From Ascarosepion bandense (lineage: Eukaryota > Mollusca > Cephalopoda > Sepiida > Sepiidae): DNA of 64,000 nucleotides. A program made the position numbers and the translations under genes. Shown here in pieces: positions 31,068-44,609 of the stretch. The notes under the pieces were generated by a model that did no database searches, was not told the DNA's origin, and saw nothing but the letters and a program-made list of their open reading frames with translations. The DNA lies in NCBI GenBank assembly GCA_037127315.1, contig JBBBDQ010000347.1, positions 2,064,501 to 2,128,500 of the forward strand. Reading direction: 5' to 3'. Every line of letters starts with the position of its first letter. Positions within the stretch are counted from its first letter, which is position 1.

Positions 31068-31697
31068 AATTATAATATTAACAACACTCTTACATCAAAT
31101 TTTACCTATGCCATACCACTAACTGTGATCTATTTTAAAGTTTTATAAAACAAAGTGATTTCCTAAATTAAAATTAAGGTTAAATATACAAAATTAGATT
31201 AATTATAAAAACTGAGTTTAAATAAAAAAAATACTGTATAGTTTTACAATTAAATAATAACGATTGGTCCAATAAATGGTCACTACTATTCCCACTTCAT
31301 CGCATCTAATCCTATTCCTCCCCACACTTACACTTCCTTACTATCCCCTTTTACTAAATCCGAAGAAAAAAATCAGGTCATTAGGCCATAAAAAGCTATA
31401 CCCTATTTTTTATTGTTAAATCTGTCTACAAAATTCTCGACAAGTTCATTAATTAAATCTATCCCCTACCCATTCCCTTTTTTCAAAATTCTAACGGACA
31501 ATTTACAAGACTTATCCCCTCGTCACTAACAGTACCTACATCCCACACACAACTTGTCAAATATAAGAAAAGAGACTTTCTATTCCTTTCCACACCACTT
31601 GATGAGACATTTTCATTTCAATGATGAAAAAAAAATTGTACACATTGTAGTGGATAAAAATTTGTATATGTTCTAAACTATAATTTTCAATAAACAC

Positions 31698-31753
<56 letters not shown>

Positions 31754-32017
31754 GGGGCCATAATTAAATTACACCAGTACACAGATTTATATTAAAAAGT
31801 GTTCAGTACAGTTATAATGTAGAAATTTTGAATATTTATAATTTGGAAATGATTTATTTCCGCAACCTAGGTGTCAAACTTTCGGTATCTTCAAGCGATT
31901 TACACGAATTTTACCGTTTTTCACACCCTTGGAAGAAGATTTTTACGAATAAAATAAATCAGTGAGTAGTTATTTAAAGATCTTAGAACACTTTCATCTA
32001 TGTGTTTATAATCCTAG

Positions 32018-32084
<67 letters not shown>

Positions 32085-32437
32085 TCGCACATTTAAGGCT
32101 GGTGTTAGAAAAATTGTACTAAATGGAATATAAAAGAGTTATAAACTATATAACAATAAATATGCTTAACTTATCAGACATAATTTTCTTAACTCAACAC
32201 TTGAATTGCCTTGTAGACGAAACTCTGTGTTGTACTACCGAGTATTAAAAAATGTATATTCCTTAATGTATATTTCATTAAATATGGCAGAAAAAGAAGT
32301 TGGAAGATTTTCTTATTTATTTATTCCTGCATCTCCACGCTGTTCCGTGTTGTAAGTATGCAGAAAAATTAAATAAGAAATCCTTAAGGCTTCCTTGTCT
32401 GTCGTATTTAATGAAAGGTGTTTACAAGATTGTTTGC

Positions 32438-32503
<66 letters not shown>

Positions 32504-33078
32504 GTGTAAGAAAATGAGAGAACAAATATTCAAATCATATTTGAAATTAAACGTTAGAACGAAGAAAAGGTCTTGAATGGCGCAAACATGCTGGATAAGT
32601 CGTTAATCAAGAGATGAAACAAATCAAAGTAATCAATGGTGAAGATATACTATATTTCTTAAACTTTGAAGTAAAATTATTTCCCTGATGAAATTGTTAT
32701 TTAACAATTGGTTTCATTCTCACAGTGACAAGGAAATAAATCAATTAGACACTGTTTCGTCTGTATTGCAATTTCGGAGCAACGAATCATTTTCAAATGT
32801 AGCTATTCATGTTTCCGTCTCTAATGAGATATTTAGAATCTTTTAATTTGACAACGTATAACTTGTTCATACAGAACAGTTTACGGACATCTTTTGTGTG
32901 ACACATCCGTTCATAGACGACTATGGCTATCCACATTTTCCTATTTTCTTACGGCCATATCACGTTGGAACACCAGTCCCCGAACGATTACCAAAATTAA
33001 GAAACATCGAGTCTAGTTGGCTCCTCGATGTGTTACCACTTGAGAATACCAAATGCTGGACGCTTCGATGTTCAGATT
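31068..33078. repeat. Mostly (TA)n tracts and small dispersed repeats
   Basis: (TA)n at about 31706-31750, 32022-32080 and 32441-32503. A dispersed-repeat end at 31550-31705 (partner at 23.57 kb). An antisense block at 31825-31915 ('cttgaagataccgaaag', 'aggttgcggaaata' in reverse) matches 44990-45070. No gene. Frames 32300-32525 read through the TA tract. Confidence 0.6.
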
Positions 33079-33110
33079 GTGATATATATATATATTTGTC
33101 TGTATATATG

Positions 33111-33190
<80 letters not shown>
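33079..33190. repeat. Compound (TA)n(TG)n microsatellite
   Basis: TA steps to about 33128, then (TG)n to 33190. The Cys/Val and Thr/His-rich frames here are artefacts. Confidence 0.95.
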
Positions 33191-33193
<3 letters not shown>

Positions 33194-33194
33194 T

Positions 33195-33780
33195 CAACTA
33201 GGTGTCGAAATTTAAATTCCTGGGTAATGTTATAACAGGACGGCAAATCCGATACTGAGATCTGAAGGTGTATTGGCATAGGCAAGGATGGGTTGCAAAA
33301 GCTGGTTAAGGCACTGATAGACAGGGATATTTTGTTGGAAACAAAAAAATGAATGGATTGTTATATGATGTTTGTCCTTCTTTCTATTTGGCAGCGAATG
33401 CCGGACAATTTCATCAATTATGAAGGAAAGGCAACCAAAATGTGGTTCTAAGAGTACCATAGACCGAACATCTTAGCAACGAGGGTTTCGGAGTGGATGG
33501 AAACAAAATTGAGATTTAGACTTAATATCAGAAAAAAGACAGCTGAAATTTTTAGGCCATGTAATTAGAAAGGAAAACTTGGAGAATCCCATACGAACAG
33601 GGCAGATAGAGAGAAAGAGACATGTGAAAGCGATGCATAACTTACTTGATGTGCTTCAACAGATGGATGGCCCAGCATAGTTTGGGATCAATAACTAGAA
33701 AGGGTGTTAATAGTCACAACGTATACCGATATGTGAACGACCACGATCGCCTACGTTCTGAAGGGACACCGTACATATAA
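33195..33780 (+). mobile_element. RTE-like LINE relic
   Basis: Old plus-strand copy of the 26.3-kb family: 'tttaaattcctgggtaatgt' (FKFLGNV), then 'tgtggttctaagagt', 'aatttttaggccatgt' and 'cctacgttctgaagggac' near the 3' end. Frames broken. Confidence 0.7.
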
Positions 33781-33814
33781 GAAAAAGCTCGTGACTAGTA
33801 TCGCAAACAGTTTG

Positions 33815-34045
33815 CTTTTATCCGAGACAGCAAACCAAATAGTTTCTCCTTCCAAGTAATTCGCCTCAAGTCTATTGCACTTTTCCATCCTTCTTTGCCA
33901 CGCTTATATTTACTGCCGTTACGGGCCTTATGATGACTCTAACGCCTTTAAAACGGATCGAATTCATGATTCCGCTGAGCTTGGGGAAAATAAAGAAAAG
34001 TCACACGGAGCAAGATCAGGTAAATAGGGAGGTTGTTCCAGAACG
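33815..34045 (-). mobile_element. Mariner-like transposase C-terminal relic
   Basis: The minus strand reads LEQPPYLPDLAPCDFSLFS, the third catalytic-acid region of mariner transposases (PPYSPDLAPCDFFLF), then AWQRRMEKCNRLEANYLEG. Stops are present. The N-terminal part is not recognisable. Confidence 0.65.
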
Positions 34046-34601
34046 GGGAATGAGTGAATTTAACATGGCAAATTTTTTGTAGACTTACTTATTGATCATA
34101 TAGCTCTTTAGCAAAAACTTAATGTGAAAGTTACCCGTCCTGTCGAAGAAGGTTATCAGTACCGTTACTTTTAATATACAACTTGCTTTACTCACTTGTA
34201 GAGCTCTTCAACAAAATTCATCGTTAACATTTTTATGTTATTATTAAAAGGAAATATCTTTTATTAAATTGTCTTCTTATGTTTTTTAGAATGTTTTTTA
34301 TATTCTTACGTCAGCAAGTTATATTTAATACGGTGTTGTTGTTGTTTTTTTTCGACGTGAAAAAGATTGATTTAGAAAATCTTGAAAAAAATCAAATAAT
34401 TTTTGGTTCTTAATGAAACGAACAGGACTTATTTCCAAATAACTGAAAATATTTCAAAACGGTTACTTTTATAAAAGATATTGGTAAAATATTTTTTACA
34501 TCAGTTATCTCTCTAATTTTTTAATTTACGAATAGTTCGTTTTCGTAGCTCTTAATATTTATATTAGTTACAAGCAAAATCCTTGGTGAATTTAAATCTT
34601 C

Positions 34602-34632
<31 letters not shown>

Positions 34633-35105
34633 TGTAAAACAGGACACGCAGTTACAGAAAACCTGTTCTAAATCGTAAAATGAAAATGTATTAAAACTAA
34701 TATATCATTTAATTAGAAGAGCTTTTAATTAATGTTATAAATAATACTTTAAGAATATTATGGAATAATAAACAAAATCTTGTTTTCAATATATCATGCT
34801 ATTATACAAGAATTATTTTTGTTCCTTTATTATTATCAGAAATTACGAGAGGTACAAATATTAAATTTAACGTCAATGAATACACCTTCAATAGCACATT
34901 AAATTACTTAAAATACATTCCCAAATAAAAAAAATTGCATGCAGTAGGTGCTCACGTTATATTCTTCAAATAACTTATACATATATACATATATATTCCG
35001 TATAACAAAATTACAGACATAAGTCAACACCCCAGACAAAAATAATTCTTTGTTTAAAATGTTATTCTGTGATATTTTAAACTAAAACCAATATTTGTTT
35101 CCAAT
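34046..35105. other. No gene recognised
   Basis: AT-rich, with an (ATTT)n run at about 34602-34633. No other feature. Confidence 0.5.
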
Positions 35106-35980
35106 AAGATTTTTTAATAGTTTCACACCAAGCTAGACAGAACTGCTACTGGTGCGCAGGGGGTTACATAAGAGGTGAGTGATGAGAAACAAAAAAATTT
35201 ACGTGGGTGTCAGAGAATGGATGAGAGTAGGATACGAACACTAGTGTGAAGAGGGCTGCATGAGAATTGAGTGGAAAGGAAGAAGAACATGATACAAGGG
35301 TTGTCAGTGAAAGGATGCGAGTCAAGAATATAGATAGCAATTGACACTACATTTTAATTCTTGGAAATTTTAGCTGTTATGGAAGCAAGAATACGGAAAT
35401 TAATTTCACAGGAGAGAAGTGCGAGCAAAAGTGCTGAGGGAGTAGACGTGTTGGTTACATCTAATAATAATAAATCTATGCAGCTTAGGTCATCGAAGCA
35501 GAAACCTTGAAAGTATTTGTAGGAGAGACCGATGGAAGCCACATTACGTCGGTGAGAAAATGACTGGAGTTGAGCTGCAAAGTCAAGATCAGTTACATTG
35601 CAGATTCTCCGTTGAATTTTCTCAATATCCACGAGATGATTAGCAGGGGGAAACGACCAGACGTAACAGTATTCAATGCACGGGGTTAAGGTAGATTTAT
35701 GTATGTAAAAGATGGATTCAGACGAGAAAAATTTCCTGGCTCTTATTAGCGAACCAAACTTCTTATCAAACGATTTAAGTAAGGATTCACTATAGTCATT
35801 CCACTAGAGATCGGCTGAGAAATCGAGGAGGTGCAATGCTTTGCTTATAGAAAGACTAGCCTGATCCATGCTGATGCCGAGTAGGAGCGGTTGTCTATGG
35901 TAGATAATGGATAGTAGGTTCGTTTTGAAAGCGTTAAAATTTACGAGACATATCTTACCCCATTCCACCACAGATAAAAC
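35106..35980 (-). mobile_element. LINE 3' fragment (CR1/Jockey-like)
   Basis: Minus frame 35354-35632 holds KIQRRICNVTDLDFAAQLQS and FSHRRNVAS with later frameshifts. The 3' terminus is at about 35110-35170 ('ggtgcgcagggggttacata'). It extends up to the segment just after the palm. Confidence 0.8.
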
Positions 35981-35984
35981 TTTC

Positions 35985-36200
35985 TGTATCCAGCCCGTGT
36001 TTACTCAAGAGATGTTATCATCTTCTGCTGATAAAGCTAAATGTTTTGCCTGTAAATTCTTCTCAAACTCTACCCTTGACTCATTTGGTATATGCATGCC
36101 TAATTTTCTACTTACATCCGAGTCTTCTTTCAGTGATATAGATATAACTTCTTCTATGGTTTTTGCTATCATAAAACCCCGGAAAAGCATGTATACAAGA
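35985..36200 (+). mobile_element. LINE fragment, N-side of reverse transcriptase
   Basis: Plus frame in 35907-36203 reads FTQEMLSSSADKAKCFACKF, FSNSTLDSFGICMPNF and SSFSDIDITSSMV. This is the segment that precedes the RT fingers in these LINEs. Opposite in strand to its neighbour. Confidence 0.6.
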
Positions 36201-36244
36201 TGATTTCCTAGTAATAGTAATTAATTAGTGTACTCCTGAACTAG

Positions 36245-37110
36245 CCGCTGTTCTCTCTAAACTAGTACAGGATACAAATCCTATATCATCTAACAGTTAA
36301 CCAAAACACACTAAGTAAAATTGTTCACCCGCAAAAGTAGATGAAAACAACTAGAAACATTTTATAAAAACCCAGACTAAGTCAGCGTGAAAAGCAAAAT
36401 TCTGAATCCTGATTGGATAAGAAATAAAAAATTCATATGACGTTAGTCAAAATTTTTTTAACACCTAAAAAAGAAAATGCTTGCTGGAGCCGGCAACATG
36501 AGAAACTTGACTATTTACATCACGTCGTTGACCAGTCAGAATCAGTTAGAATGGGAGCGGTATCAGATAGCATGTTACAGTGTAAGGAAAAACTTAAAGC
36601 TGACTCGTCGACATTTTTTTCCGTTTTTCTTATCTTATTTTTCACTCCACGCCACCCGGACGTCATAGATTCATTTGCCGTTTACTTCGAATTTTCTTTT
36701 ATTCTTTTTTTTATTCCACGCGGCCAAAGTACTATTTTTTTATATTTTCTTTTTCACCCTGTTGCGACCCTACCAAAAAAGGGGAAGGAACATAAGACTT
36801 TACATTCTGCTACTACACAACCATGAACTCTAAACTTCTGTAGAACATTTTATACATTTCTCTTTGAACAATTTTAACTACAAAAAGCATGCATTTTCCC
36901 AATGAACCTTTTTCGTCTCACAAATGTAGCATAGTATTCCGTTAACAAAATTTCACTTATATTTTTCTTCTTACAATTTTGTTATTCTGTTAATAAATCT
37001 TTACTTTAATGTCCACACGAAATATTTTATTCTTTCACATTTCAACACCCAACCTTCAACCTGCTGAGATTTGAATTGTGGAGACATTGGTCGTGTTTGA
37101 CACAAGGACG
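36245..37110. repeat. Dispersed repeat, copy 2, without the solo LTR
   Basis: Paralogue of 20166-21440. At the position of the LTR insertion it reads 'ttgttattctgttaataaat' uninterrupted. The ORFs at 36437-36826 are within it and show no known motif. Confidence 0.7.
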
Positions 37111-37149
37111 ATTTAACATGCATCACCGAAGCCGATACACTGTATAATA

Positions 37150-38770
37150 AATGCCTCCTGCTTTTCTACTGTTGGAAATCATCATTTGTTGTTCCAGTTT
37201 TTAAGAACATGGATGACCTATCAAAACCTTCCAAGTATCGCCTTCTTAGCTGTCTACTTCATTTTGGGAAACTCCTCTAATCAATAATGATCATTTCTCA
37301 TGGCAGAAAATGACAAAGAAAATGACTTTCGTTTCTCTAGGTCAACTGCTGAATCAATCATGCTACAGAGAAAAACGACATTTAGACATCTCTAAAATCT
37401 TTGACAGTTCCTGCATACATGACTTCATTTGAAAGGCTAAAAGTTACGTACATAGCTGATCCCCAAACTGAAATCAAAACTCCATGTAATATAGAAATTT
37501 ATTTTCATAGTAAAAATTCCAGAAATAGCTTTTTGAACGAAAAAGTATTACCAGCAATATATTAATGAAAATAAAAATTACCAACAATAAATTCATGAAG
37601 AAAAAAATTAGTAACAGCGAAATATTTTTGTAGAAAAAATATATACAACAGTATTACATTTGACTCTCGTAAAACCCTCTTAACAAACTACATCAGTGGA
37701 ACATTACCTACAAACTGATTTATTACAAACAATATATATCCTATTTATAATAAACTACTGTAAAAATCTTATCGGCAATAGTTTTGAACTGGCCCAATCT
37801 TTCTTAAAAAATCGTGAAATGAAAATTATCCTGAACGGCCATTCCTCTAGATCCTTTCGTACTAACGTGAACATCCCCCGTAGATCCATTCTTGTTTCTA
37901 CTCTGTTTTTAGTTTTCATCAATGACCTTACTGATTACATCGGCTCTCAAATTTTCATCTATGCTGATGGTGCAACACTTTACTCCTACTTCTATAGTAA
38001 GGAGGATTAATCCGACAATTGCAGCTGATGGCCAAACCTACGTCAAGTCTGCCGTTAACTAAGGCAAAAGACGGCCTGTTAATTTTAACTGTTCGAGAAG
38101 TAAACTTTTCTCTATTAATCATCTGAGAAACCACACTCTACAATTAATCAGTATAGGTGATGCTAATCTTCAAGTGAGTGACATATATTTAGTACATCGC
38201 TGGATCATTTGTCAAGACGGTTGGTTATTTGTGCCCTTCTAGACTGATTTTCTCTCTAGAATATATATTAAATATCTGAGTTCGTTTATAATTAGAATAT
38301 ATCCTCGCATATGAATCGGTGACCCTGCTATTTACCTTACTCCTTGATAAAATAAAATTTCAGCAATATTATTGGCGTTGGTCTGCCATAAGGTTGCTAG
38401 CATGTGTTTTTTCTTTAAATATTTTCATGATAATTATTTGGGTAAATGTTTTACTAATGTTCTTAGGTATTTTAAATATTAGCGCAGTACTAGACTGGCG
38501 TCGATATTCATCAGTGTACAGGTGAGCTGATGAGATGTAGCTACATGCTAACAATTACTTTTCCTCGCACTTCTCGTTTGTGGGACTCCCTTCCAGCTCA
38601 ATGCTTTCCAGCCAACTTTAATCCGCAAAAAATGAAATTCAATGTCAATAGCTATCTCCTGCCACTTAATTCATCTTTTTGCTTCCCCATCATTTGTAAT
38701 GTTTTTGTTCCCAATTCTTCTGTTTTGTTTTGTTGGCTATGCTTCCTTGCATGGCGTGATAAATAATTGT
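37150..38770 (+). mobile_element. LINE relic, second subfamily, RT to C-terminus
   Basis: Begins with RT fingers (CWKSSFVVPVFKNMD, KYRLLSCLLHFGKLL). Frame 37696-38010 covers the palm: NREMKIILNGHSSRSFRTNV, then FIYADGATLYS, where the YADD loop has become YADG. The C-terminus lies at 38530-38766: FPRTSRLWDSLPAQCFPANF, NVNSYLLPLNSSF. Many frameshifts. Different 3' UTR from the main LINE. Confidence 0.8.
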
Positions 38771-38808
38771 AAATATGGGTAAGACGAGTCATTTTTACAA
38801 ACTAATTC

Positions 38809-39225
38809 TTATAAATTTAATTTCGTTTGAAATGCCACAAGCATTTTGCTCGTGGTAAAAAGTAAATTTAATTTATTCTTCTGTCCTCTTCCGTCACCAA
38901 GTAGGTGATCATGGCTTTCCACGTCACTTATCCCTGGTGGCACACTTTCTCCTGTTACCCCACCCAAACTTTGCTCTGCCATCTGGCTGCTCAGGCTCTT
39001 CACATACGTTATTTGTTGCTTTCTCCTGTCTTGTTTTTCTTCTATCTGACATGTAAGTCTCAGATTCCCCAAGCCTTCCATTCTCGTTACATATCCCAAA
39101 TACTTCAGTTGTCTCTTCCTGATGCTAGGTATTAATTTACCTTTAGTTTTCATCTTTTCTGAAACCTCATCATTGCTCACATGCTCAATCCATTATATTC
39201 GCCGCATCCTTCTGTAGAAGCACAT
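38809..39225 (-). mobile_element. RTE-like LINE C-terminal relic
   Basis: Minus frame 38809-39180 reads MSNDEVSEKMKTKGKLIPSI, RKRQLKYLGYVTRMEGLGNL, then GGVTGESVP. Same family as the 26.3-kb copy. Confidence 0.8.
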
Positions 39226-39317
39226 TTTAGATTGAAATAAAAATTAAATAAAAGCGTTAAGAAATATTGAATTAAACATCCTTATAAACCCTATCACTTC
39301 TTGGGAGTTCCGAATAT

Positions 39318-39522
<205 letters not shown>

Positions 39523-39529
39523 AGATCAC

Positions 39530-39663
39530 ATTTAGAGGAATAGCTATTTCAACATATCAGTTTCAGGCATGCATTTTCAAACACAGTCAGCGAATGGATT
39601 GGTTGAGGGGGATTGACGATGCTTCTCTCGAAATAATAGGTTGAAATAGCTATCCCCCTAAAT
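39530..39663. repeat. 26-bp inverted repeat around 82-nt loop
   Basis: Arms 39530-39555 and 39638-39663 ('gaatagctatttcaac' against 'gttgaaatagctatc') differ at about three positions. It may be a short inverted-repeat transposon. It starts 12 bp after the preceding microsatellite. Confidence 0.7.
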
Positions 39664-41282
39664 ATGAAATAAATTTATAGATAAAGAAACACATTGAGCT
39701 CGCTGTTGGATCAGTTTTTCATATTCAATTATTTACCAATCTTATCCTGGATATTTTGCCACCGCTATATATATATATATTATTTTGTCAGTGAGTACTT
39801 GCCGAATCGACTGCCGTTTTGAGATAAAAATAGATGTGGTTTAAAAAGCTGTTTGAAGTAAGACTTTTCTGAGTAACTGCAACCGGATGGCGTGTCATAA
39901 GAACGATGTTATGTTCACTGAGATCATAGCCTCACCCGATTCTTTACACATAGATAAGAAGGTGTCACCAAAGCTTTGATGTGGAGATTGGTGGGATAAA
40001 AATTTCACGAAGACATATAAAAGAACAAAAATATTCATGTATATTAACAACCACTTAACAAATAAACAAATGGAAATACATGCTCTTCCTCTTCTATGAA
40101 AAAATGAAAAAAAGAATTACTTTTGACAAATTTCTCCAAATTGGGGATTTGGGTACAAGTTTTGCAGCTCTACGTCGTATGATTTAGTAAGGAATAGAAA
40201 AAAGTTAACAATTAGTTGCTAGAATAGGGAAAGAGAGGAATTTATTAAAAATATTTGTCTATATTTCTGAGATAAGTTATTAATATTATTTATATTATTG
40301 AACTTGTTCGGACTGTTGTCCGCCTCTTTGTTGCCATATTCGGTCGTTGTACGCTCGTTTCAATCGTTGTACCCACAAAATTGTTCAGGCAATTGAAATA
40401 TTGAACTAAATGCTTTATTTCTTTCACTGTGGTAGGTTGCTCTCGTTCCATGTGTCATGCCACTTTCAGATGTTTGAGTTAACTCCTTTGATCACAACAC
40501 GTAAAGTGTTTTTGTTAGACACTGATGTAGCCGGGTATCAAATTCACAAATCTGTTTTGTCAAGTGCTTGGACCCAACCAAGTTCTTATCGCCCTGGCTA
40601 TCAGTCTTTAAGGTTAAAAAAAAACATGTCGCTAAGGAAAATTGGAATCTAAGAGAGAAGAAAGAAATTACAAAAATGTGGTTTGGATGAAAATTACAGA
40701 TGAAAATATTGAAAGATAAAAAGAAAATGAAAATGAGAAAAGAAGGAAGGTGAGAAAAAGAACTCGTGTGTGTGTCTGTGTCCAATATAATAAGGTGAGC
40801 GGAAATGTTTACAAACTGACTACAAAAGACCGATGCAAAACTGTGAAATTTAAAATGAATGAATGTCATCTTATCTTATTAATAATTGTATTGTATAATT
40901 TCGGTTAAATTGACATCTGGCTGTTCACCTCTTAGTCAAAAAATTCATCAAATGAAGGCATAACATCTCAATTGTTACGCCACTGGCTGCCAGCAAAGTG
41001 CCTCCCACATTCTGCATCAAGTTATGATGAAGTTAAATAAGTTGCAAAGGTTATCTAATTTATTAAGAATTAACCTAATTTTACTAATTCATCCATAGTT
41101 CAACATGATTCTAACTTTTGATGAAGTAATGCCAACACACCCACAATAATATTGTTTAACTTCCTTCAACCACTCCTCCTTAATGTTCCGAATAACCATA
41201 AATTCATCTTATATTTTCTAAAATAAAACATTTTCAAAATATGTTCTTAAAATATCAACTGAAGATAAACAATATTGTTATA
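39664..41282. other. No gene; one antisense repeat core
   Basis: At 40338-40388 an antisense block resembles the 16.3-kb core (in reverse 'gcgtacaacgaccgaa', 'ttgcctgaacaa'). The frames at 40410-40869 have no motif. Otherwise unremarkable AT-rich sequence with a short (TA)n at about 39766-39780. Confidence 0.45.
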
Positions 41283-41560
41283 AATATGACTTTTTTTCTG
41301 AACGACTGAACCGATTTTCTTGAAAATTTACACAGTTGTACTATAAGCGTCTGCGAGTGTTCTTAGCCATGTTTTGTGTCGAGGTACCCCTGATAAATAT
41401 TGAAAATCGATAATCGAAATATCGTGTTATAGAAGGAGTTGTCCGATTTTAATCAACTTTGATACACTCATAGACAAAGACATAAGAAACGATATTCAGA
41501 TTTTTCAAGGTTGCAGTTGTTACAATAGTGCAGAGAATTTTATATCGATACCAGGAAACC
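41283..41560 (+). repeat. Dispersed repeat F, copy 1
   Basis: Reverse-complement partner of 60552-60845. Shared blocks include 'acagttgtactataagcgtc', 'aagaacactcgcagacg' (in reverse) and 'cttatgtctttatctatgag' (in reverse). Non-coding. Confidence 0.75.
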
Positions 41561-41994
41561 AAAATTTGATTTACATCCAATCATTTTTCTTTCAGTCTAC
41601 GGTTTCGTTTAACTCGAAACAACTATTGCTTTTTAGTCTTTCGTGCTAACATCCAAAGAGTCTGCGCTCCAGGACCATGGATTAGTTTTAAAGCTTTCAT
41701 TACACCCGAGCAACGCCGAGCTATATTTCTAGTAGATATATATATATATATATATATATGGGCTGGGGTTAGTAAATTGTCACCATATTATATTTTAACT
41801 TGCGCGCCTGCTCGTTATTTGGGTTTGATTTTGTCGACTTAGCTGGGCAAGAACAATAAAAGTGCACTATAACATTTGCCAGAAATGTAGAAAACACATA
41901 CTATACTACTTAAAATTAGCATCGGAAACTCAATACGTACATTTTAAAGAGTTTGAGTGCCAACCTAATGAAAGTGCAGAGGTTTCGGATATAG
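41561..41994. other. No gene recognised
   Basis: Includes (TA)n at about 41735-41758. Nothing else supportable. Confidence 0.5.
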
Positions 41995-42448
41995 TTGAAT
42001 ACGTGTAATGGTGATTACGAGAATGTTTGAAGAGATAAATAATGACTGCGACGTTATGCCTCTAATCGTTTTCTCACAATTATATTCCCACCTCAACACG
42101 AAGAAATACATCAAGTGCCTTGAGGAGGTAGTGCAGACTTGGGTCATGAGGTTGGCTGCTGGAAGATCATGTCTAACAACAGAACTCTGCACGGTACGAG
42201 AAACCAGTTATCACAGATAGACAATTTCTGCGACGACATCACTCCTTAAATCTGGCCAGTTAATTGCTCCGATTGTCACACCCTTGATTAGTATGTGTAG
42301 GGCGCTGTTGAGCGAGAGGTTAACAAAATTCCTTATGACAACAAATATGAAGTGAAGGTAAGGATTGTGGCTGAATTCGCCAAATTAAACAAGGAAACCG
42401 TCCAAAAAAGATGCAGGAGATTCTGTAGTTGTCTGGACCTTGAATAAA
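41995..42448 (+). mobile_element. Mariner-like transposase C-terminal relic
   Basis: Frame 42008-42220 reads MVITRMFEEINNDCDVMPLI, then KKYIKCLEEVVQTWVMRLAAG. The DSAPCHTS segment with the second catalytic acid is scrambled. After a frameshift: DNFCDDITP, stop, IWPVNCSDCHTLD, then GAVERE and KEVKVRIVAEF-type sequence with CRRFCSCL. Order and spacing match mariner transposases with a VMPLVFFPQ/WGAVERETN signature. Confidence 0.7.
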
Positions 42449-42615
42449 TTTACTCTTACGTATTTAATATATTTTTGTGTATTTTTCGTAAGTATATCTG
42501 TTGAAAAAGAAATAAATGTTAGTGTCATTTTCATTTTTGCGCAATTTACACGACAATTCATCCATCACAAACGAACTTTTTATTTTTAATATATCGAGAC
42601 ATTTCAATTATTTTG

Positions 42616-42659
<44 letters not shown>
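42449..42659. repeat. Spacer ending in (TA)n
   Basis: AT-rich. (TA)n at about 42618-42659, which is the tail of the antisense SINE B that follows. Confidence 0.6.
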
Positions 42660-42661
<2 letters not shown>

Positions 42662-42955
42662 GTCATCCACCTACAAGCCTTTTTCGCTATATCACAGATC
42701 GTCAGTGTGGCTAGACATCCACTTGCTTCTGGCCGGGAAGGAAACTCGACCGATTTGGTGTCAGTTGTATCCGCTCACCCCGAAACACATAGAATCAGAG
42801 AAGAGAAATTTTAACGTGTTATATATAAGCAGTGTATACATACGCCATTCATCGAAAAGAATTCAATTCATTCCTAGAGATTTTTGTATAAGTAGTAAGT
42901 GTTTTTTTAAATTACATTTTCCTCTCTAGAGAGCTCAATCTTAATGAAAGCATAA

Positions 42956-42958
<3 letters not shown>
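42660..42958 (-). mobile_element. SINE family B variant with 5' extension, antisense
   Basis: The first 125 bp are the antisense SINE B ('atatcacagatcgtcag', 'gaaactcgaccgatttgg'). The following 170 bp match the upstream extension of the sense copy at 52352-52636 ('gcacgttaaaattt'-type block and the 'ctctctagagagctcaat' end). (TA)n flanks both ends. Confidence 0.7.
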
Positions 42959-43012
<54 letters not shown>

Positions 43013-43100
43013 ATGTATCAGTTGAATATTTGGATCGGAATCTGAGATGATAAAAAAGTAAGAACAGACTAGAAATATATCTCAATTAATATGACATGAA

Positions 43101-43152
<52 letters not shown>

Positions 43153-44197
43153 GTTCAAACAAATAAATTTAGAAAAATAAATTCCGTTAATACCATTTCA
43201 TAACTTTCCGTAAGATTACGTAACAATGTCTTTGTTTACGTTTTTTAGGATACAAATCAAAGTGGATATGGATGTTATGACAAATCAGAAACTTAATGTA
43301 TTTACGGTTTGGTTCAACTTTGTTAAAACTCTTCCTTAGTCGAGTGGTAAGAAATGTCTGACACATTGGCGGCTTCTTTGCAATATCCATGCCTTTGGAT
43401 ATATGTATAACTGTACTGCTTAATTATAGAAAATAGACTGACCTCTCAGATACGCGTACATTAAAAAATATTTCAATGTCGGTTAATATCATTTTGTGAT
43501 TATACATATTTGTTTTGTAAAGCAGTGATGTCTTCATTCTGTAGGATTTGTTCTTTGTAGAAATGACAATTTTCTCCACAATAATTATATATATAGATTT
43601 CATGGATATTGAAATAGTTGACTGTTCTTTAGTTGAACCAGAAATCTGTAAGTAAAATTAAAATAAAATAATCAAAAGAAATCAAAACATAGACTTCTAT
43701 GGCAGACAGACTCTCCGCAGATGGAAACGCGAACTAAATATTTTCCTGTTTTTATCTTTTACACCATTTTCTTTTCTGTTTTACTTAGCTAAGCTTTTTC
43801 ACGATTGATAAAAAATCCCAAAGTGGGGGAAAAAAAAAAGAGTCGTAAAAAAAATCAAGACCTTTAAGTTAAAAAAAAATGCGAAATGTGACACTTGACA
43901 CTGAGATTAGCCATGTTCTCTTACTTCCAAGAATTGTCTTATCTGGCTACAACCACACCCACACACTTTTGGCAGCGACATTTGTTCCTACCATATGCAC
44001 ATGCTTATTTCGCAAGTTTCGTAAGGTTAGCTAAAATGAATCGAAGGCCAAATAGACAGATTTTTTTTCTGAATGACTAGGTTTTGAAATCTTACATAAG
44101 GGGAGAACTGTTTTTTAGAAAGAATTTCTTAAAAAATCGATTTTAAAACAAACAAAGGTTTAATTTTTTGTTTATACACATACATACATACACACAG

Positions 44198-44273
<76 letters not shown>

Positions 44274-44519
44274 TTACAGCATGTACAAATTCTTTCCATT
44301 TCTTTTCCTCTTTTTTGTTTTCTTCTTTTTTGGTTTCCTTTTTTTGTATGCCCATCTTTCCTAGCCTCTTCATCTCGAAACAAAATGTAAACTTTTGTAG
44401 TAAATTGTAATTTGTACATGTTCTAAACTATAATTTATAATAAATATTCATAGCCCTATTTCTATATTGAGCAATGTTTTAAATGTCTTCGTTCTTTATT
44501 TACTTAGATACTTAAACAT

Positions 44520-44609
<90 letters not shown>

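Noticed and set aside
32898..33191. 97-codon plus frame ending in Cys/Val repeats
   Set aside because: The second half is (TG)n. The first half has no recognisable motif and no start context I trust.
36437..36826. 129-codon plus frame
   Set aside because: It lies in a dispersed repeat whose other copy does not keep the frame. No motif.
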